A stretch of 64,000 nt of DNA. Source: Lelliottia wanjuensis. GTDB taxonomy: Bacteria; Pseudomonadota; Gammaproteobacteria; Enterobacterales; Enterobacteriaceae. The stretch covers positions 56,985-120,984 of the forward strand of contig NZ_JASSOT010000050.1 in NCBI RefSeq assembly GCF_030238365.1, written 5' to 3'. The notes under the pieces are model-generated. The model did not search any database and was not told where the DNA came from. It saw only the letters and a list, made by a program, of their open reading frames with translations. The position numbers were made by a program, and so were the translations under genes. Shown here piece after piece: positions 26,590 through 40,467 of this stretch (the stretch's first letter is position 1; each line of letters begins with the position of its first letter).

Positions 26590-27198
26590 TTACAGCCATT
26601 CGCCGTTGCGGATCACGCCCACAGCCAGACCTTCGATGGAGAAAGCCTGTTCGCGGAGATCGACCACAATCGGGGAGAACTCGCTGTTTTCTGGCAGCAG
26701 CTGTACCGTGTTGCCCTGTTTTTTCAGGCGTTTCACGGTCACTTCGTCGTCGATGCGCGCAACGACAACCTGGCCGTTACGCACATCCTGGGTTTTGTGA
26801 ACCGCCAGCAGATCGCCGTCCAGAATGCCGATGTCTTTCATGGACATCCCGCTGACGCGCAGCAGGAAATCGGCACTGGGTTTGAACATCGCCGGATCGA
26901 CCTGGTAATGCCCTTCAATGTGTTGCTGTGCCAGCAGAGGCTCACCCGCTGCGACACGCCCCACCAGTGGCAGACCCTCTTCTTCTTCCACCAGCAGGCG
27001 AATGCCGCGTGACGCACCCGAAACAATCTCAAGGACGCCTTTACGCGCCAGCGCTTTGAGGTGCTCTTCAGCGGCATTTGGAGAACGGAAGCCCAGACGC
27101 TGCGCGATTTCCGCACGCGTTGGTGGCATTCCCGTCTGGCTGATGTGATCCCGAATAAGATCGAACACCTCTTGCTGTCTGGCCGTTAACGCTTTCAT
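26590..27198 (-). CDS. lexA: LexA repressor
   Basis: Master repressor of the SOS response, which cleaves itself when RecA filaments form. It has 202 residues, as in E. coli. The N-terminal winged helix includes [25 protein letters not shown]; the Ala-Gly cleavage site is in GRVAAGEPL (near residue 84); the catalytic Ser ([10 protein letters not shown]) and Lys (DEVTVKRL) are in place. Two LexA boxes lie just upstream, giving autoregulation. It is followed by dinF on the same strand. Confidence 0.98.
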   Translation of the reverse strand: MKALTARQQEVFDLIRDHISQTGMPPTRAEIAQRLGFRSPNAAEEHLKALARKGVLEIVSGASRGIRLLVEEEEGLPLVGRVAAGEPLLAQQHIEGHYQVDPAMFKPSADFLLRVSGMSMKDIGILDGDLLAVHKTQDVRNGQVVVARIDDEVTVKRLKKQGNTVQLLPENSEFSPIVVDLREQAFSIEGLAVGVIRNGEWL

Positions 27199-27206
27199 TC
27201 CGCCCC

Positions 27207-27222
27207 CTGGGTGTATATACAG
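27207..27222 (-). promoter_or_regulatory. LexA box proximal to lexA
   Basis: On the minus strand CTGTATATACACCCAG, nine bases before the lexA start. It matches the proximal operator of E. coli lexA. Confidence 0.93.
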
Positions 27223-27227
27223 TTATG

Positions 27228-27243
27228 CTGTGAGTATATACAG
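27228..27243 (-). promoter_or_regulatory. LexA box distal to lexA
   Basis: On the minus strand CTGTATATACTCACAG, separated from the proximal box by five bases, the same tandem arrangement as in E. coli. Confidence 0.95.
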
Positions 27244-27307
27244 TCAAAGGTGATTTTGGAATCAAAAACTGCACAAAAAACCAGAGACTTATTCGATTCC
27301 TGAAGGC

Positions 27308-27676
27308 TTATCGAAAATGTGACCAAAGAAGCGTGATCCAGGTGATGGCAGCGATGATAATCGCCAGCAGCACGGCGGCAGAGCCCATATCTTTTGCGCG
27401 GCCCGAGAGTTCGTGGAAATCAGACCCGATGCGATCCACCACCGCTTCGATAGCACTGTTCAGAATTTCCACTATCATCACCAGAAGGACTGAACCAATG
27501 AGAAGCACGCGGGTAATAGGATCAACATCGAGGAAACAGGCGATGATCACCGCGACGACGGCGGCAACCCCCTCCTGGCGAAAAGCAGCTTCATTGATCC
27601 ATGCGGCGCGGAAACCTTTCCATGAATATCCGGCAGCTTTGATGATTCGGGTTAACCCAGTGGTATTATTGGCCAT
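27308..27676 (-). CDS. dgkA: Diacylglycerol kinase
   Basis: Small inner-membrane kinase that phosphorylates diacylglycerol released during periplasmic glucan and lipid A modification. It has 122 residues, three transmembrane helices, and the catalytic segment EILNSAIEAVVDRIG (about residues 69-83). The amphipathic N-terminus (GLTRIIKAAGYSWKGFRAAW) is conserved. It is divergent from plsB across 154 bases, which links lipid recycling and synthesis as in E. coli. Confidence 0.97.
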   Translation of the reverse strand: MANNTTGLTRIIKAAGYSWKGFRAAWINEAAFRQEGVAAVVAVIIACFLDVDPITRVLLIGSVLLVMIVEILNSAIEAVVDRIGSDFHELSGRAKDMGSAAVLLAIIIAAITWITLLWSHFR

Positions 27677-27830
27677 TAAAAGAACCTTTTCTTAGATTTA
27701 GCGTCAGTAACTATAGCTGTAGCGCATTGCCATGCAGCCTGAAGTATGACCGGTAACAACAGAAATTTTGCGCGCTTTCTGTTATCCTTGCGCCGCATTT
27801 GCATTATTAACCAGAGGCTTTACATCGTTT

Positions 27831-30251
27831 ATGTCCGGCTGGCCACGAATTTACTACAAATTACTTAATTTACCATTAAGCGTCCTGGTAAAAAGTAAGT
27901 CTATCCCGGCGGAACCCGCGCTGGAATTAGGGCTCGATACCTCGCGCCCGATTATGTACGTTTTGCCTTATAACTCGAAGGCAGACTTACTGACGCTGCG
28001 CGCCCAGTGTCTGGCGCACGACTTACCCGATCCGCTCGAACCCCTTGAGGTCGACGGAACGCTGCTGCCGCGCTACGTGTTTATTCACGGCGGGCCGCGC
28101 GTGTTCACCTATTACACGCCGAAAGAAGAGTCGATTAAGCTGTTCCATGACTACCTCGATCTGCACCGCAGCAACCCCAGCCTGGATGTCCAGATGGTGC
28201 CGGTGTCGGTGATGTTTGGTCGTCGTCCTGGACGTCAGAAAGGCGAAGAGAATCCGCCGCTGCGCATGCTGAACGGCATTCAGAAATTCTTTGCCGTCTC
28301 ATGGCTGGGGCGCGACAGCTTTGTGCGTTTCTCCCCTTCCGTTTCGCTGCGCCGCATGGCGGATGAGCACGGCACGGACAAGATTATTGCGCAGAAACTG
28401 GCTCGCGTGGCGCGTATGCACTTCGCCCGTCAGCGTCTGGCGGCCGTTGGCCCGCGCCTGCCTGCGCGTCAGGATCTGTTCAACAAACTGCTGGCCTCGA
28501 AAGCCATTGCTCGCGCCGTCGAAGACGAAGCGCGCAGCAAGAAAATCTCTCACGAGAAAGCCCAGCAGAACGCGATTGCCCTGATGGAAGAGATTGCGGC
28601 CAACTTCTCCTACGAGATGATCCGCCTCTCCGACCGTATCCTGAGCTTCACCTGGAACCGTCTCTATCAGGGGATTAACGTCCACAACGCCGAGCGCGTG
28701 CGCCAGCTGGCCCACGACGGCCACGAGATCGTCTATGTGCCTTGCCACCGCAGCCACATGGACTATCTGCTGCTGTCCTACGTCCTTTATCATCAGGGAC
28801 TGGTGCCACCGCACATCGCAGCCGGTATCAACCTGAACTTCTGGCCAGCCGGCCCGATTTTCCGCCGTCTGGGTGCGTTCTTTATTCGTCGTACCTTCAA
28901 GGGCAACAAGCTCTACTCCACGGTGTTCCGCGAATATCTGGGCGAGCTGTTCAGCCGCGGCTATTCCGTTGAGTATTTCGTCGAAGGTGGCCGTTCTCGT
29001 ACGGGCCGTCTGCTTGACCCGAAAACCGGCACCCTGTCGATGACCATTCAGGCGATGCTGCGCGGCGGTACGCGTCCGATTACGCTGGTGCCTATCTACA
29101 TCGGTTACGAGCACGTGATGGAAGTGGGCACTTACGCCAAAGAGCTGCGCGGCGCGACCAAAGAGAAAGAGAGCCTGCCTCAGATGCTGAAAGGCCTGAG
29201 CAAGCTGCGCAATCTCGGTCAGGGCTACGTCAACTTTGGCGAGCCGCTGCCGCTGATGACCTACCTGAATCAGCACGTTCCCGAGTGGCGCGAGTCTATC
29301 GATCCGATCGAAGCGATTCGCCCAGCCTGGCTGACGCCGACGGTCAATAACATCGCCGCCGATCTGATGGTGCGGATTAACAACGCCGGCGCGGCTAACG
29401 CCATGAACCTGTGCGTCACGGCGCTGCTGGCGTCTCGTCAACGTTCTCTGACGCGCGAACAGCTGACCGAACAGCTCGATTGCTACCTGGATATTATGCG
29501 TAATGTCCCGTACTCGGCAGATTCGACCGTTCCGTCTGCGACCGCCGGTCAGTTGATCGACCACGCGCTGCAGATGAATAAGTTCGAAGTCGAGAAAGAT
29601 ACGATCGGTGACATCATCATTCTGCCGCGTGAGCAGGCGGTGCTGATGACCTACTATCGCAACAACATCGCCCATATGCTGATGCTGCCGTCCCTGATGG
29701 CGGCGATCATCACTCAGCACCGCCGCATTTCCCGTCAGGAACTGCTGCGTCACGTTGAGACGCTCTATCCGATGCTGAAAGCCGAGCTGTTCCTGAGCTG
29801 GAGCAACGAAGAGCTGGCCATCGAGCTGGATAAACTGACCGCCGAGCTGCTACGTCAGGGCCTGATCGCGGTGAAAGACGATGAGCTGCATATCAATCCG
29901 TCACGCTCCCGTACGCTGCAGCTGCTGGCGGCCGGTGCGCGCGAGACGTTGCAGCGCTACGCCATCACCTTCTGGCTGCTGAGCGCGAACCCGTCCATCA
30001 ACCGTGGAACCCTGGAAAAAGAGAGCCGCACCCTGGCTCAGCGTCTGTCCGTGCTGCACGGCATTAACGCGCCTGAGTTCTTCGATAAAGCGGTGTTCAG
30101 CTCCCTGGTGCTGACGTTGCGTGATGAAGGCTATATCAGCGATACCGGCGATGCGGAACCTGAAGAGACGATGCGGGTGTACCAGATGCTGGCGGAGTTG
30201 ATTACGTCTGATGTGCGTTTGACGATTGAGAGTGCGACGCAGGACGAGTGA
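27831..30251 (+). CDS. plsB: Glycerol-3-phosphate acyltransferase PlsB
   Basis: Catalyses the first acylation in phospholipid synthesis at the inner membrane. The 806-residue protein starts at ATG 27831 ([15 protein letters not shown]); a 21-codon upstream extension is not supported by the family. The acyltransferase motifs are visible: [13 protein letters not shown] (HX4D, near residue 305), [12 protein letters not shown], and [12 protein letters not shown]. The rest is the long helical C-terminal region typical of PlsB. It ends next to a BIME that separates it from the converging ubiA. Confidence 0.97.
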   Translation: MSGWPRIYYKLLNLPLSVLVKSKSIPAEPALELGLDTSRPIMYVLPYNSKADLLTLRAQCLAHDLPDPLEPLEVDGTLLPRYVFIHGGPRVFTYYTPKEESIKLFHDYLDLHRSNPSLDVQMVPVSVMFGRRPGRQKGEENPPLRMLNGIQKFFAVSWLGRDSFVRFSPSVSLRRMADEHGTDKIIAQKLARVARMHFARQRLAAVGPRLPARQDLFNKLLASKAIARAVEDEARSKKISHEKAQQNAIALMEEIAANFSYEMIRLSDRILSFTWNRLYQGINVHNAERVRQLAHDGHEIVYVPCHRSHMDYLLLSYVLYHQGLVPPHIAAGINLNFWPAGPIFRRLGAFFIRRTFKGNKLYSTVFREYLGELFSRGYSVEYFVEGGRSRTGRLLDPKTGTLSMTIQAMLRGGTRPITLVPIYIGYEHVMEVGTYAKELRGATKEKESLPQMLKGLSKLRNLGQGYVNFGEPLPLMTYLNQHVPEWRESIDPIEAIRPAWLTPTVNNIAADLMVRINNAGAANAMNLCVTALLASRQRSLTREQLTEQLDCYLDIMRNVPYSADSTVPSATAGQLIDHALQMNKFEVEKDTIGDIIILPREQAVLMTYYRNNIAHMLMLPSLMAAIITQHRRISRQELLRHVETLYPMLKAELFLSWSNEELAIELDKLTAELLRQGLIAVKDDELHINPSRSRTLQLLAAGARETLQRYAITFWLLSANPSINRGTLEKESRTLAQRLSVLHGINAPEFFDKAVFSSLVLTLRDEGYISDTGDAEPEETMRVYQMLAELITSDVRLTIESATQDE

Positions 30252-30258
30252 TAAAAAA

Positions 30259-30337
30259 GCCCGGTGGCGCTAACGCTTACCGGGCCTACAGGTTCAATGC
30301 ATCATGTAGGTCGGGTAAGGCGAAGCCGCCACCCGAC
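30259..30337. repeat. BIME (two inverted REPs) between plsB and ubiA
   Basis: GCCCGGTGGCGCTAACGC..ACCGGGCCTAC and TAGGTCGGGTAAGGCG..GCCGCCACCCGA form an inverted REP pair between converging genes. The final stem is followed by a run of T residues, so it may also terminate plsB transcription. Confidence 0.85.
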
Positions 30338-30353
30338 TTTTTTTACACCTTTT

Positions 30354-31223
30354 TTAAGACCAGTAACTCATCGCCAGCCCCAAAAACAGCACCAGCCCGA
30401 CGTAGTTATTGTTCAAAAACGCTTTGAAACAGGCTTCGCGCTCGCGGTTCGCAATCAGCTTTTGCTGATACACAAACAGCATTCCCGCCACCAGCACCGA
30501 CCAGTAAAACTCCCAGTTCAGGGCGTTCAGATAGCCAATCAGTACCATCAGCCCTAACACGGCGACCTGCAATATCCCGATGATCAGCTTGTCGTGGCGA
30601 CCAAACAGAATCGCCGTCGATTTGATGCCAATTTTCAGATCGTCATCGCGGTCGACCATCGCGTACTGGGTGTCATACGCCACCGCCCACAGGATGTTGG
30701 CGAGGAACATTAGCCAGCAGCTTAAGGGGACGGATTCGCTGACGGCGGCGAACGCCATCGGGATCGACCAGCCAAAGGCCGCGCCCAGCACCACCTGCGG
30801 CAGATGGGTATAGCGCTTCATAAACGGATAAACCCACGCCAGCGCCAGCGCCGCCACCGAGAGCAAAATCGTCATGGTGTTAAGCGTTAAGACCAGCAGG
30901 AAAGCGAGTAATACCAGCACCACAAACAGCGTGCGGGCCTCTTTCTCCGAGACCTGGCCGCTCGGCATTGGGCGGTTGGCGGTGCGTTTGACGTGGCCGT
31001 CAAATTTGCGGTCGGCATAATCGTTCACCACACAGCCCGCAGCACGCATCAGCCAGACGCCGGCCACAAACACCGCCAGGATCCACAGCGGCGGCAAACC
31101 TGGGGTGGCAACCCACAGCGCCCATAGCGTTGGCCACAGCAGCAAAAAAGTGCCGATGGGTTTATCGGTGCGCATCAAGCGGTGAAAAGCCAGCAGCTTG
31201 TCCTGCGTCAGACTCCACTCCAT
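30354..31223 (-). CDS. ubiA: 4-hydroxybenzoate octaprenyltransferase
   Basis: Membrane prenyltransferase that attaches the octaprenyl tail to 4-hydroxybenzoate in ubiquinone synthesis. It has 289 residues and about nine transmembrane helices. The aspartate-rich motif [15 protein letters not shown] (near residue 69) and the second, [12 protein letters not shown] (near 190), bind magnesium and diphosphate. The start at ATG 31223 (MEWSLTQDK) has GAGGA seven bases upstream. It follows ubiC by 12 bases, so ubiCA form one operon that performs the first two committed steps. Confidence 0.97.
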   Translation of the reverse strand: MEWSLTQDKLLAFHRLMRTDKPIGTFLLLWPTLWALWVATPGLPPLWILAVFVAGVWLMRAAGCVVNDYADRKFDGHVKRTANRPMPSGQVSEKEARTLFVVLVLLAFLLVLTLNTMTILLSVAALALAWVYPFMKRYTHLPQVVLGAAFGWSIPMAFAAVSESVPLSCWLMFLANILWAVAYDTQYAMVDRDDDLKIGIKSTAILFGRHDKLIIGILQVAVLGLMVLIGYLNALNWEFYWSVLVAGMLFVYQQKLIANREREACFKAFLNNNYVGLVLFLGLAMSYWS

Positions 31224-31235
31224 TTTCAAATCCTC

Positions 31236-31733
31236 TTAGTACAACGGCGATGCAGGCAAAAAGAGTTCTGTCAGCATGAGCGGCTTGCCGCTTAAGCGCA
31301 GGCGGGAACGGCGTCCCCACAGGTCTGCATCGCGACCAATCTCAATAAAATCACGGGTGAGCTCAGACGACGTGAAAAGATAACGTCCCAGCGGGGTTTT
31401 GCCCAACTGTTGCAGCGCCAGCTCCGGGCCGCACAGGGTCGATTCCGGGACTACCGTCCGCCCGGCAAGCCAGGGTTCACCGTCGGCGCAGAGTAAAATC
31501 TCGCGCAGCCAGTAGCGCTCCTCTTTCGGCAGCAGCGGCAGTTCACTGGCGACGTCTTCAGGCGCAACAAAGCCTTCCTGAATCAGCGTGACCGTGACTT
31601 TTTTCCCCTGCTGCTCAAAGCGTTTCGTCATGGAATCTTCCAGCAGCAGCCAGTCCAGCTGTTCCGGGTCAAGCGCGGGGATGTGTTCAAAATAGCGCAG
31701 CGCACGCAGTTGCGTTAGCGCAGGGTGTGACAT
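31236..31733 (-). CDS. ubiC: Chorismate lyase
   Basis: Splits chorismate into 4-hydroxybenzoate and pyruvate, the entry to ubiquinone synthesis. It has 165 residues, identical in length to the E. coli protein, with the conserved [22 protein letters not shown] and [20 protein letters not shown] segments. It is the first gene of ubiCA. The malM terminator lies upstream, so a promoter must be in the ~117 bases between; I could not pick one with confidence. Confidence 0.96.
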   Translation of the reverse strand: MSHPALTQLRALRYFEHIPALDPEQLDWLLLEDSMTKRFEQQGKKVTVTLIQEGFVAPEDVASELPLLPKEERYWLREILLCADGEPWLAGRTVVPESTLCGPELALQQLGKTPLGRYLFTSSELTRDFIEIGRDADLWGRRSRLRLSGKPLMLTELFLPASPLY

Positions 31734-31850
31734 GCCAGACTCTCCGATACATAACGTCTGGCTATTGTATCGCAGAAAAGCAGATTGGGGGCGGCCAAAC
31801 GCGGTTTAGCGATCATTATCGCAACAGCGGTGCAACAGCTTTTTGCCGCA

Positions 31851-31881
31851 CAAAAAAAAGTGCGCCCACTCAGGCGCACTA
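31851..31881 (-). terminator. Intrinsic terminator of the malK-lamB-malM operon
   Basis: On the minus strand AGTGCGCCTG, a short loop and GGGCGCACT are followed by eight T residues, 35 bases after the malM stop. Confidence 0.9.
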
Positions 31882-31915
31882 AACTACTGACAAAATCAGC
31901 ACTGTGGGGAGACGG

Positions 31916-32875
31916 TCACCCCTTGCCTTTTACACTGCTGATAAAGGTGGAACGGGCAGTGGTCGAACCTAAACGCTCAGCTTCATCAAGCAGCTTCAGC
32001 GCTTTGTCTACATCGCCGCGATCAACTGCCTCTTTGATGGCGCGATTGAAGTAACTTTCGGTGTCATTCAGCATCGGTTCGGCTTTCTTCGCCGGAGCAG
32101 GTGCCGGTGCCGGGGCAGCAGCAGGTGCAGCGGCGACCGGTGCGGCATAGGCCGGAGCCGGAGCGGCGGTGTTACCCACGGTCACAGGGCCAGGGCCGGA
32201 TGAGCCAAACAGTGGGCCGACCAGCACGCTGGAGGCAGAGGAAGTGCTCACTTTCAGTTTCAGGGTGCCGTCCGTGGTGTGACGCGCTTTCGGGTCCGGA
32301 ATATCCGGCACCGCATTACCCGTCCCTTTGGCGTAGGCTTTAGCCGGGTCCACCAGCGTCGTGGTCTGGGTGAGATCCTGCGGCGTAGTGAAGACCAGCA
32401 CATAAATTTTCTGCTGACCCAGCGCAGGCGTCAGGCGCATCACCCCTTCCAGGCGATCGGCGCTCATCACGCCCGGTTCCTGATAGGTGAAGTAGCTGCT
32501 CGGGAAGAACGCCGATGGCGTCATGTTCTGATCCAGAATCAGCACGTTCGGCGCGAAGACGTTCGTTTGTTTGTCGACGATACTGGTCAGCGTCAGGTTC
32601 AGCTCACCAATGTTCGCCGGAATGCTCCAGGCCGCGACCGGGCCGGAAATACCCGGGACATTCAGCTGCTGGCCGCTGGCAGAAAGATCGGTGCTTTGAG
32701 TTTTAGACTGGTCGACAGGGGTCCAGACCAGCTGTTGCAGCGCAGAAGCCGGGATGGCCGGGGCCGCCGTGGTGTTCTGTGGGACGAAATTGACATCGGC
32801 AAAACTGACTGCCGGTACGCTTGCCAGCAGGCCAGCGGTCAGGCAGAGGGCAACGAGACTTTTGTTCATTTTCAT
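31916..32875 (-). CDS. malM: Periplasmic maltose operon protein MalM
   Basis: Third gene of malK-lamB-malM; periplasmic, with no firmly known activity. The 319-residue protein begins with a signal peptide (MKMNKSLVALCLTAGLLASVPAV, cleavage near SFA). Conserved central segments are TPSAFFPSSYFTYQEPGVM and LVGPLFGSSGPGPVTVGNT. An Ala/Pro-rich linker at about residues 235-262 is longer than in E. coli (306 residues overall). After it the C-terminal helical domain MLNDTESYFNRAI is conserved. The start has GAGGTG five bases upstream. Confidence 0.95.
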   Translation of the reverse strand: MKMNKSLVALCLTAGLLASVPAVSFADVNFVPQNTTAAPAIPASALQQLVWTPVDQSKTQSTDLSASGQQLNVPGISGPVAAWSIPANIGELNLTLTSIVDKQTNVFAPNVLILDQNMTPSAFFPSSYFTYQEPGVMSADRLEGVMRLTPALGQQKIYVLVFTTPQDLTQTTTLVDPAKAYAKGTGNAVPDIPDPKARHTTDGTLKLKVSTSSASSVLVGPLFGSSGPGPVTVGNTAAPAPAYAAPVAAAPAAAPAPAPAPAKKAEPMLNDTESYFNRAIKEAVDRGDVDKALKLLDEAERLGSTTARSTFISSVKGKG

Positions 32876-32936
32876 TTTATCACCTCAGAGTTCAAGCGCA
32901 GCGGTGGCCAGGCAATAGCGCGCGACGCTTAAATCA

Positions 32937-32954
32937 GAGGGGCTTGCGCCCCTC
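32937..32954 (-). other. Hairpin between lamB and malM
   Basis: GAGGGGC, GCAA, GCCCCTC on the minus strand. The tail TGATTTAAG is weak, so it probably reduces rather than stops transcription into malM, or protects the lamB mRNA end. Confidence 0.6.
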
Positions 32955-32988
32955 CTTTGTTTAGCCATTACGTGAGATTAAGGGCGGA

Positions 32989-34497
<1,509 letters not shown>

Positions 34498-34509
34498 TTG
34501 TTGGAATGC

Positions 34510-35619
34510 TTAAACGCCTGGCTCTTTATGCAGCCGACGACATGCAGTGCCATCCTCTCGGAACAGATGGCAACGCTCTGGCGGCAAACCGATAGCGAAT
34601 GTGGCACCCTCTTCTACCAACACCACGTCGTTCTGGCGGTAAACCAGGTTCTGACGGATGGCGGGGATCTGGATATGAATCTGTGTTTCGTGACCAAGTT
34701 GTTCGACGACCTGCACTTCACCTTCCAGCGTCACATCGGCGATCTGACTTGGCAGTAAATGTTCAGGACGAATACCCAGGGACATGTTTGCCCCGACCTG
34801 TACGTTAGCGCTGTCCACTGGCAGCCAAATCTGCTGACGGTTCGGCAGTTCCACCTGTACCTGTTCGATAGCCGTTGCGGTCACTTTCACCGGCAGGAAG
34901 TTCATCTTCGGCGAGCCAATAAAGCCCGCAACGAAGCGGTCTGCCGGGTAGTGATACAGCTCCAGCGGTTTCCCCACCTGCGCGACGCGACCGGCGTCCA
35001 GCACCACGATTTTGTCGGCCAGCGTCATCGCTTCGACCTGATCGTGGGTGACGTAGACCATCGTGCGGCCAAGGCGTTTGTGCAGACGGGAGATCTCAAT
35101 ACGCATCTGAACGCGCAGGGCGGCGTCCAGGTTAGAAAGGGGTTCATCGAGCAGGAACACGCGCGGTTCCGCCACCAGCGTACGGCCAATCGCCACGCGC
35201 TGACGCTGTCCACCGGAGAGCGCTTTCGGTTTACGCTCCAGCAGGTGTGCCAGCTGCAGCACTTCCGCCACCTGAGTGACGCGCTGATTAATCACATCTT
35301 TTTTCGCCCCGGCCAGTTTCAAGCCAAAGGACATGTTTTCGGCGACGGAGAGATGGGGATAGAGCGCATAAGACTGGAACACCATGCCGACGCCGCGTTC
35401 GGCGGGCGGGATATCGTTCATGCGGGTTTCACCAATAAACAGATCGCCACTGGTGATGGTTTCAAGTCCAGCAATCATACGCAGCAGTGTTGACTTACCG
35501 CAGCCTGATGGGCCCACAAACACCACGAATTCACCTTCGTGGATGTCGAGATTGATGTCTTTAGACACCACTACGTCGCCCCAGGCTTTCGTTACATTCC
35601 GCAGCTGTACGCTCGCCAT
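34510..35619 (-). CDS. malK: Maltose transporter ATPase MalK
   Basis: ATP-hydrolysing subunit of the MalFGK2 importer, which also restrains the activator MalT. It has 369 residues. Walker A is [13 protein letters not shown] (near residue 36), the signature is LSGGQRQR, Walker [13 protein letters not shown], and the switch histidine is in [12 protein letters not shown]. The C-terminal regulatory domain (about 235-369) is complete. It is the first gene of malK-lamB-malM, divergent from malEFG over a shared MalT-controlled promoter region. Confidence 0.98.
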   Translation of the reverse strand: MASVQLRNVTKAWGDVVVSKDINLDIHEGEFVVFVGPSGCGKSTLLRMIAGLETITSGDLFIGETRMNDIPPAERGVGMVFQSYALYPHLSVAENMSFGLKLAGAKKDVINQRVTQVAEVLQLAHLLERKPKALSGGQRQRVAIGRTLVAEPRVFLLDEPLSNLDAALRVQMRIEISRLHKRLGRTMVYVTHDQVEAMTLADKIVVLDAGRVAQVGKPLELYHYPADRFVAGFIGSPKMNFLPVKVTATAIEQVQVELPNRQQIWLPVDSANVQVGANMSLGIRPEHLLPSQIADVTLEGEVQVVEQLGHETQIHIQIPAIRQNLVYRQNDVVLVEEGATFAIGLPPERCHLFREDGTACRRLHKEPGV

Positions 35620-37178
<1,559 letters not shown>

Positions 37179-37185
37179 GCAATAT

Positions 37186-37261
37186 GGCGGGTGACGCGCA
37201 GCGATCCCGCCCTACCACTACGGCTCAAACCGTAGGTCAGGTCAGCGTAGCGCCACCTGAC
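37186..37261. repeat. REP-like pair between malE and malF
   Basis: GGCGGGTGACGCGCAGCGATCCCGCC and GTAGGTCAGGTCAGCG..GCCACCTGAC form two imperfect palindromes in the malE-malF gap. They diverge from the REPs elsewhere in the window but occupy the same place as the REPs that stabilise malE mRNA in E. coli. Confidence 0.7.
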
Positions 37262-37295
37262 AATAAGTTTTCACCGCTGTTGAGGAAGATTCCCC

Positions 37296-38840
37296 ATGGA
37301 TATCATTAAAAAGAAACACTGGTGGCAAAGCGACACGCTGAAATGGTCAGTGATAGGTCTGCTGGGCTTACTGGTGGGATACCTTGTTGTTTTAATGTAT
37401 GTGCAGGGGGAGTACCTGTTCGCCATCATGACGCTGATTTTGAGCTCAGTTGGCCTGTATATTTTCGCCAATCGTAAAGCCTATGCCTGGCGCTATGTCT
37501 ATCCGGGCGTGGCCGGGATGGGACTGTTCGTCTTGTTCCCGCTGATCTGTACTATCGCAATCGCCTTTACCAACTACAGCAGCACCAACCAGCTCGCGCA
37601 GGAACGCGCCGAACAGGTGTTGATGGACCGTTCTTATCAGGCCGGTAAAACCTTTAACTTTGGTTTATACCCGGCGGGTGACGAGTGGAAACTGGCCCTG
37701 ACCGATGAAGGGACCGGTAAAAATTATCTCTCCGACGCCTTCAAATTTGGCGGCGAGCAGAAGCTGACTCTGAAAGAAGCAAGCGCCCTGCCGGAAGGCG
37801 AGCGCGCGAATCTGCGTATCATCACCCAGAACCGCCAGGCGCTGACCCAGCTGACGGCGATCCTGCCGGACGAAAGCAAAGTGATCATGAGCTCCCTGCG
37901 CCAGTTCTCCGGCACGCAGCCGCTCTACACCAAAGCCGATGACGGCACGCTGACCAACAATCAGAGCGGCGTGAAGTATCGTCCAAACAACGAGATCGGT
38001 TTCTACCAGTCCATCAACGCCGACGGCAAATGGGGCGATGACAAACTCAGCCCAGGCTACACGGTCACTATTGGCTGGGATAACTTCACCCGCGTCTTCA
38101 CCGACGAAGGGATTCAGAAACCGTTCTTCGCGATCTTCGTCTGGACGGTGGTCTTCTCGGTGCTGACGGTGATTTTAACCGTCGCGGTCGGCATGGTGCT
38201 GGCGTGCGTGGTGCAGTGGGAATCCCTCAAGGGCAAAGCCATCTACCGCGTGCTGCTGATCCTGCCCTACGCCGTGCCGTCGTTTATCTCGATTCTGATT
38301 TTCAAAGGGTTGTTCAACCAGAGCTTCGGTGAAATCAACATGATGCTCGGCGCGTTGTTTGGCATCAAACCGGCCTGGTTCAGCGACCCGACCACCGCCC
38401 GCAGCATGATTATCATCGTCAACACCTGGCTCGGGTATCCGTACATGATGATCCTGTGCATGGGCCTGCTGAAAGCGATTCCGGACGATCTGTACGAAGC
38501 CTCGGCGATGGACGGCGCAGGTCCGTTCCAGAACTTCTTTAAGATTACGCTTCCGCTTCTGATCAAGCCGCTGACGCCGCTGATGATTGCCAGCTTCGCC
38601 TTTAACTTTAACAACTTCGTACTGATTCAGCTGCTGACCAACGGCAGCCCGGACCGCCTCGGCACCACCACGCCCGCCGGTTATACAGACCTGTTAGTGA
38701 GCTACACCTATCGCATCGCCTTCGAAGGCGGCGGCGGTCAGGACTTCGGGCTGGCGGCCGCAATTGCCACCCTGATCTTCCTGCTGGTCGGCGCGCTGGC
38801 GATTGTGAACCTGAAAGCCACACGAATGAAATTTGACTAA
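37296..38840 (+). CDS. malF: Maltose transporter permease MalF
   Basis: Inner-membrane permease subunit with eight transmembrane helices; 514 residues. The large periplasmic P2 loop (about residues 95-275) that contacts MalE is present. The EAA coupling motif [20 protein letters not shown] (near residue 403) docks on MalK. The start ATG 37296 has GAGGAAG about ten bases upstream. malG follows after 14 bases. Confidence 0.98.
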   Translation: MDIIKKKHWWQSDTLKWSVIGLLGLLVGYLVVLMYVQGEYLFAIMTLILSSVGLYIFANRKAYAWRYVYPGVAGMGLFVLFPLICTIAIAFTNYSSTNQLAQERAEQVLMDRSYQAGKTFNFGLYPAGDEWKLALTDEGTGKNYLSDAFKFGGEQKLTLKEASALPEGERANLRIITQNRQALTQLTAILPDESKVIMSSLRQFSGTQPLYTKADDGTLTNNQSGVKYRPNNEIGFYQSINADGKWGDDKLSPGYTVTIGWDNFTRVFTDEGIQKPFFAIFVWTVVFSVLTVILTVAVGMVLACVVQWESLKGKAIYRVLLILPYAVPSFISILIFKGLFNQSFGEINMMLGALFGIKPAWFSDPTTARSMIIIVNTWLGYPYMMILCMGLLKAIPDDLYEASAMDGAGPFQNFFKITLPLLIKPLTPLMIASFAFNFNNFVLIQLLTNGSPDRLGTTTPAGYTDLLVSYTYRIAFEGGGGQDFGLAAAIATLIFLLVGALAIVNLKATRMKFD

Positions 38841-38854
38841 GGAGGGCACTCACT

Positions 38855-39745
38855 ATGGCTATGGTACAACCCAAATCTCAGAAACTGCGCCTCCTGGTGA
38901 CGCACTTAGGGCTGTTGATTTTTATCGCCGCCATCATGTTCCCGCTGCTGATGGTGATCGCCATCTCCCTGCGCGAAGGGAACTTCGCGACGGGCAGCCT
39001 GATCCCGGACCAGATCTCCTGGGAGCACTGGAAGCTGGCGCTGGGCTTTAGCGTTGAACACGCCGACGGTCGCGTGACGCCGCCGCCGTTCCCGGTGCTG
39101 CTGTGGCTGTGGAACTCAATTAAAGTGGCCGGCATTACCGCCATCGGGATTGTGGCGCTCTCCACCACCTGTGCTTACGCCTTTGCCCGTATGCGTTTCC
39201 CGGGCAAGGCGACGCTGCTGAAAAGCATGCTGATTTTCCAGATGTTCCCGGCAGTACTGTCCCTGGTGGCGTTGTACGCGTTGTTTGACCGTCTCGGTCA
39301 GTACGTGCCGTTTATCGGTCTGAACACCCACGGCGGGGTGATTTTCGCCTACATGGGCGGGATCGCGCTGCACGTCTGGACAATTAAGGGCTATTTCGAA
39401 ACCATCGACGGGTCGCTGGAAGAAGCGGCGGCGCTGGATGGGGCCACGCCGTGGCAGGCCTTCCGCCTGGTGCTGTTGCCGCTGTCGGTGCCGATTCTGG
39501 CGGTGGTGTTTATTCTGTCGTTCATCGCGGCCATTACCGAAGTCCCGGTCGCATCGCTGCTGCTGCGTGATGTGAATAGCTACACGCTGGCCGTGGGTAT
39601 GCAGCAATATCTCAACCCGCAAAACTACCTGTGGGGCGACTTTGCCGCAGCCGCTGTACTCTCTGCTATCCCGATCACCGTGGTGTTCCTGCTGGCTCAA
39701 CGTTGGCTGGTCAACGGCCTCACGGCGGGCGGTGTAAAAGGTTAA
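38855..39745 (+). CDS. malG: Maltose transporter permease MalG
   Basis: Second permease subunit of MalFGK2; 296 residues, six transmembrane helices. The EAA motif [21 protein letters not shown] (near residue 190) contacts MalK, and the C-terminal tail ending GGVKG reaches into the MalK dimer in the E. coli structure. GGAGG lies about ten bases before the ATG. It is the last gene of malEFG, followed by an intrinsic terminator shared with converging psiE. E. coli xylE, which lies between malG and psiE, is absent. Confidence 0.98.
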   Translation: MAMVQPKSQKLRLLVTHLGLLIFIAAIMFPLLMVIAISLREGNFATGSLIPDQISWEHWKLALGFSVEHADGRVTPPPFPVLLWLWNSIKVAGITAIGIVALSTTCAYAFARMRFPGKATLLKSMLIFQMFPAVLSLVALYALFDRLGQYVPFIGLNTHGGVIFAYMGGIALHVWTIKGYFETIDGSLEEAAALDGATPWQAFRLVLLPLSVPILAVVFILSFIAAITEVPVASLLLRDVNSYTLAVGMQQYLNPQNYLWGDFAAAAVLSAIPITVVFLLAQRWLVNGLTAGGVKG

Positions 39746-39818
39746 GTTTCATCGTGTTATGCCACTGCAACCCTCAACTTTGACGTAATGTATTGACCCT
39801 AACTTGTGACTGTTGTTT

Positions 39819-39844
39819 GGCGCTCCCCGGAGCGCCATTTTTTT
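39819..39844. terminator. Intrinsic terminator after malG
   Basis: GGCGCT, CCCCGG, AGCGCC followed by ATTTTTTTATT, directly between converging malG and psiE. Confidence 0.88.
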
Positions 39845-40253
39845 ATTCGCGTTTCAGCCGTTTAGAGTTGCACAGCCAGAGGGTAATCACCAACAGCAGG
39901 ATCGCCGCCGAGTAGATCAGCACGTCGAGAGGAGACTTATGATCGACGATGATCAGCCGCACAATCGCGGTAATGCCGATATAGACAAAGTAACGCAGCG
40001 GGAAGTGAAAGCCAGACTGAAAGTACTTCACAATCAGGGCGATAAATTCGAAGTAGAGAAAGTAGACCACCAGTCCTTCGACCAGCTCATATTTGCTGGT
40101 TTGTTCAGGGGCGAACAGCACATCCGCCAGATGTACCGTCTCTTTGCCGAGAAAGACCACCAGTATCAGGCCAAGGCTCAACAGACCGAGGCTCAGCACG
40201 GTCTGGAGGACCATTGAGATAAACTCAACGCGCGGGCGAGTCAGGGATGTCAT
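39843..40253 (-). CDS. psiE: Phosphate-starvation-inducible protein PsiE
   Basis: Inner-membrane protein of unknown activity, induced by phosphate starvation in E. coli. It has 136 residues and four transmembrane helices. The start at ATG 40253 ([11 protein letters not shown]) gives the E. coli length and has GAGGTG four bases upstream; the 14-codon extension is not supported. The core ([21 protein letters not shown]) is almost unchanged. It ends immediately at the malG terminator; a REP cluster lies upstream. Confidence 0.95.
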   Translation of the reverse strand: MTSLTRPRVEFISMVLQTVLSLGLLSLGLILVVFLGKETVHLADVLFAPEQTSKYELVEGLVVYFLYFEFIALIVKYFQSGFHFPLRYFVYIGITAIVRLIIVDHKSPLDVLIYSAAILLLVITLWLCNSKRLKRE

Positions 40254-40350
40254 ACAGCACCTCATTCTCTGGAGCGAAGTACCTGTATAACGCAAAAATG
40301 TGACGGAGATCTATATTTTTTGTTTATGTTTTGTGCAAACCAGAACAATC

Positions 40351-40463
40351 GCCCGGTGGCGCTTCGCTTACCGGGCCTACATTCCCGTAGGCCGGATAAG
40401 CGCAGCGTCATCCGGCAAAACAGTGATCGTAGGCCGGATAAGCGCAGCGCCATCCGGCAAAAC
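40351..40463. repeat. REP cluster between psiE and yjbH
   Basis: Three REP units: GCCCGGTGGCGCTTCGC..ACCGGGCCTAC, then GTAGGCCGGATAAGCGCAGC..ATCCGGC twice in direct orientation (about 40389 and 40431). It ends a few bases before the yjbH stop. Confidence 0.88.
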
Positions 40464-40467
40464 AGCC

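Noticed and set aside
28299..29753. 484-codon minus-strand open frame
   Set aside because: It lies opposite plsB, which is unmistakable; composition is typical of an antisense frame in high-GC DNA.
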